Below, in pieces: positions 44,933 to 44,974 of a stretch of 44,974 nt of DNA (position 1 is the first letter of the stretch; every line of letters begins with the position of its first letter). Under the pieces are notes generated by a model, which saw only the letters and a list, made by a program, of their open reading frames with translations, made no database searches and was not told the origin of the DNA. The stretch comes from Desulfosporosinus sp. BRH_c37 (lineage in GTDB: Bacteria > Bacillota > Desulfitobacteriia > Desulfitobacteriales > Desulfitobacteriaceae): NCBI GenBank assembly GCA_001516045.1, contig LOEW01000197.1:1-44974 (forward strand), written 5' to 3'. A program made the translations under genes and the position numbers.

Positions 44933-44974
44933 AGTGAACTCGTTCAACTAAAGTTGAACATCGAGACTTCGGTG
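44933..44974 (-). repeat. Palindromic repeat R1, inverted copy, truncated by the window end
   Basis: AGTGAACTCGTTCAACTAAA followed by GTTGAACATCGAGACTTCGG is the reverse complement of the 3' half of the repeat at 586, with one difference. The unit continues past the window. Confidence 0.75.

Overview
The window looks like chromosome from a spore-forming, strictly anaerobic Firmicute of the Peptococcaceae type (Desulfosporosinus/Desulfitobacterium-like). This is inferred from several things: non-pyrrolysine MttB-family corrinoid methyltransferases, a SpoIID-like protein and an array of YjcZ-type sporulation micro-proteins, frequent TTG/GTG starts behind strong GGAGG ribosome sites, and a ruvB-spoIID-queA-tgt-yajC-secDF-recJ-rsh-dtd backbone. 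Species cannot be named from the sequence alone.

Positions 1-870 hold the end of a DNA-alkylation-repair-like gene, a palindromic repeat, and what looks like the first eight codons of ruvC (with its ribosome site), broken off just after the GIDP motif. Intact ruvB appears only at 25237. Everything between (about 24.4 kb) therefore looks like an accessory block lying inside a former ruvC-ruvA-ruvB operon.

Positions 870-24821 are this block. It holds the FAD subunit of a molybdenum hydroxylase, a PAS/sigma-54 activator, a quaternary-amine ABC importer of the OpuC type behind a good sigma-54 promoter (3661), a cysteine-rich ferredoxin-like protein, and a second sigma-54 promoter (9320) leading into two MttB-type methyltransferases, a corrinoid protein and a methyl-THF methyltransferase. 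A complete histidine-to-glutamate route (hutH, hutU, fchA, ftcD, hutI) follows, and then the molybdenum and 2Fe-2S subunits of the hydroxylase. The simplest reading that joins import, N-demethylation and histidine breakdown is use of a methylated histidine such as hercynine (histidine betaine). One-carbon units would reach tetrahydrofolate from both the methyl groups and the formimino group. This is a hypothesis.

The gaps in this block are not empty. They carry a family of long, nested stem structures (7348-7640, 17770-18401, 19230-19570, with a partial core at 3509-3591). Their stems show compensatory base changes between copies, and they share a 3' tag (CCTCTGGCTTGG then GGTTGGAACGA). Another large hairpin (7765-7965) and several smaller dispersed palindromic repeats are also present.

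Positions 25237-44974 are mostly housekeeping: ruvB, a SpoIID-like gene, the queuosine genes queA and tgt, yajC, an EcsC/HD pair, secD-secF, a lipoprotein polysaccharide deacetylase, five tandem YjcZ-like micro-genes (35653-36553), a divergent 31-residue Trp/Phe/Gly peptide gene on the minus strand (36790-36885), a membrane protein, a CDF metal exporter, recJ, a (p)ppGpp synthetase/hydrolase with an odd Lys-Glu-Gly insert, dtd and a metallo-beta-lactamase-fold hydrolase. The window ends in another copy of the palindromic repeat seen at 586 and 35998. No rRNA, tRNA, CRISPR array, phage genes or intact transposase were seen.
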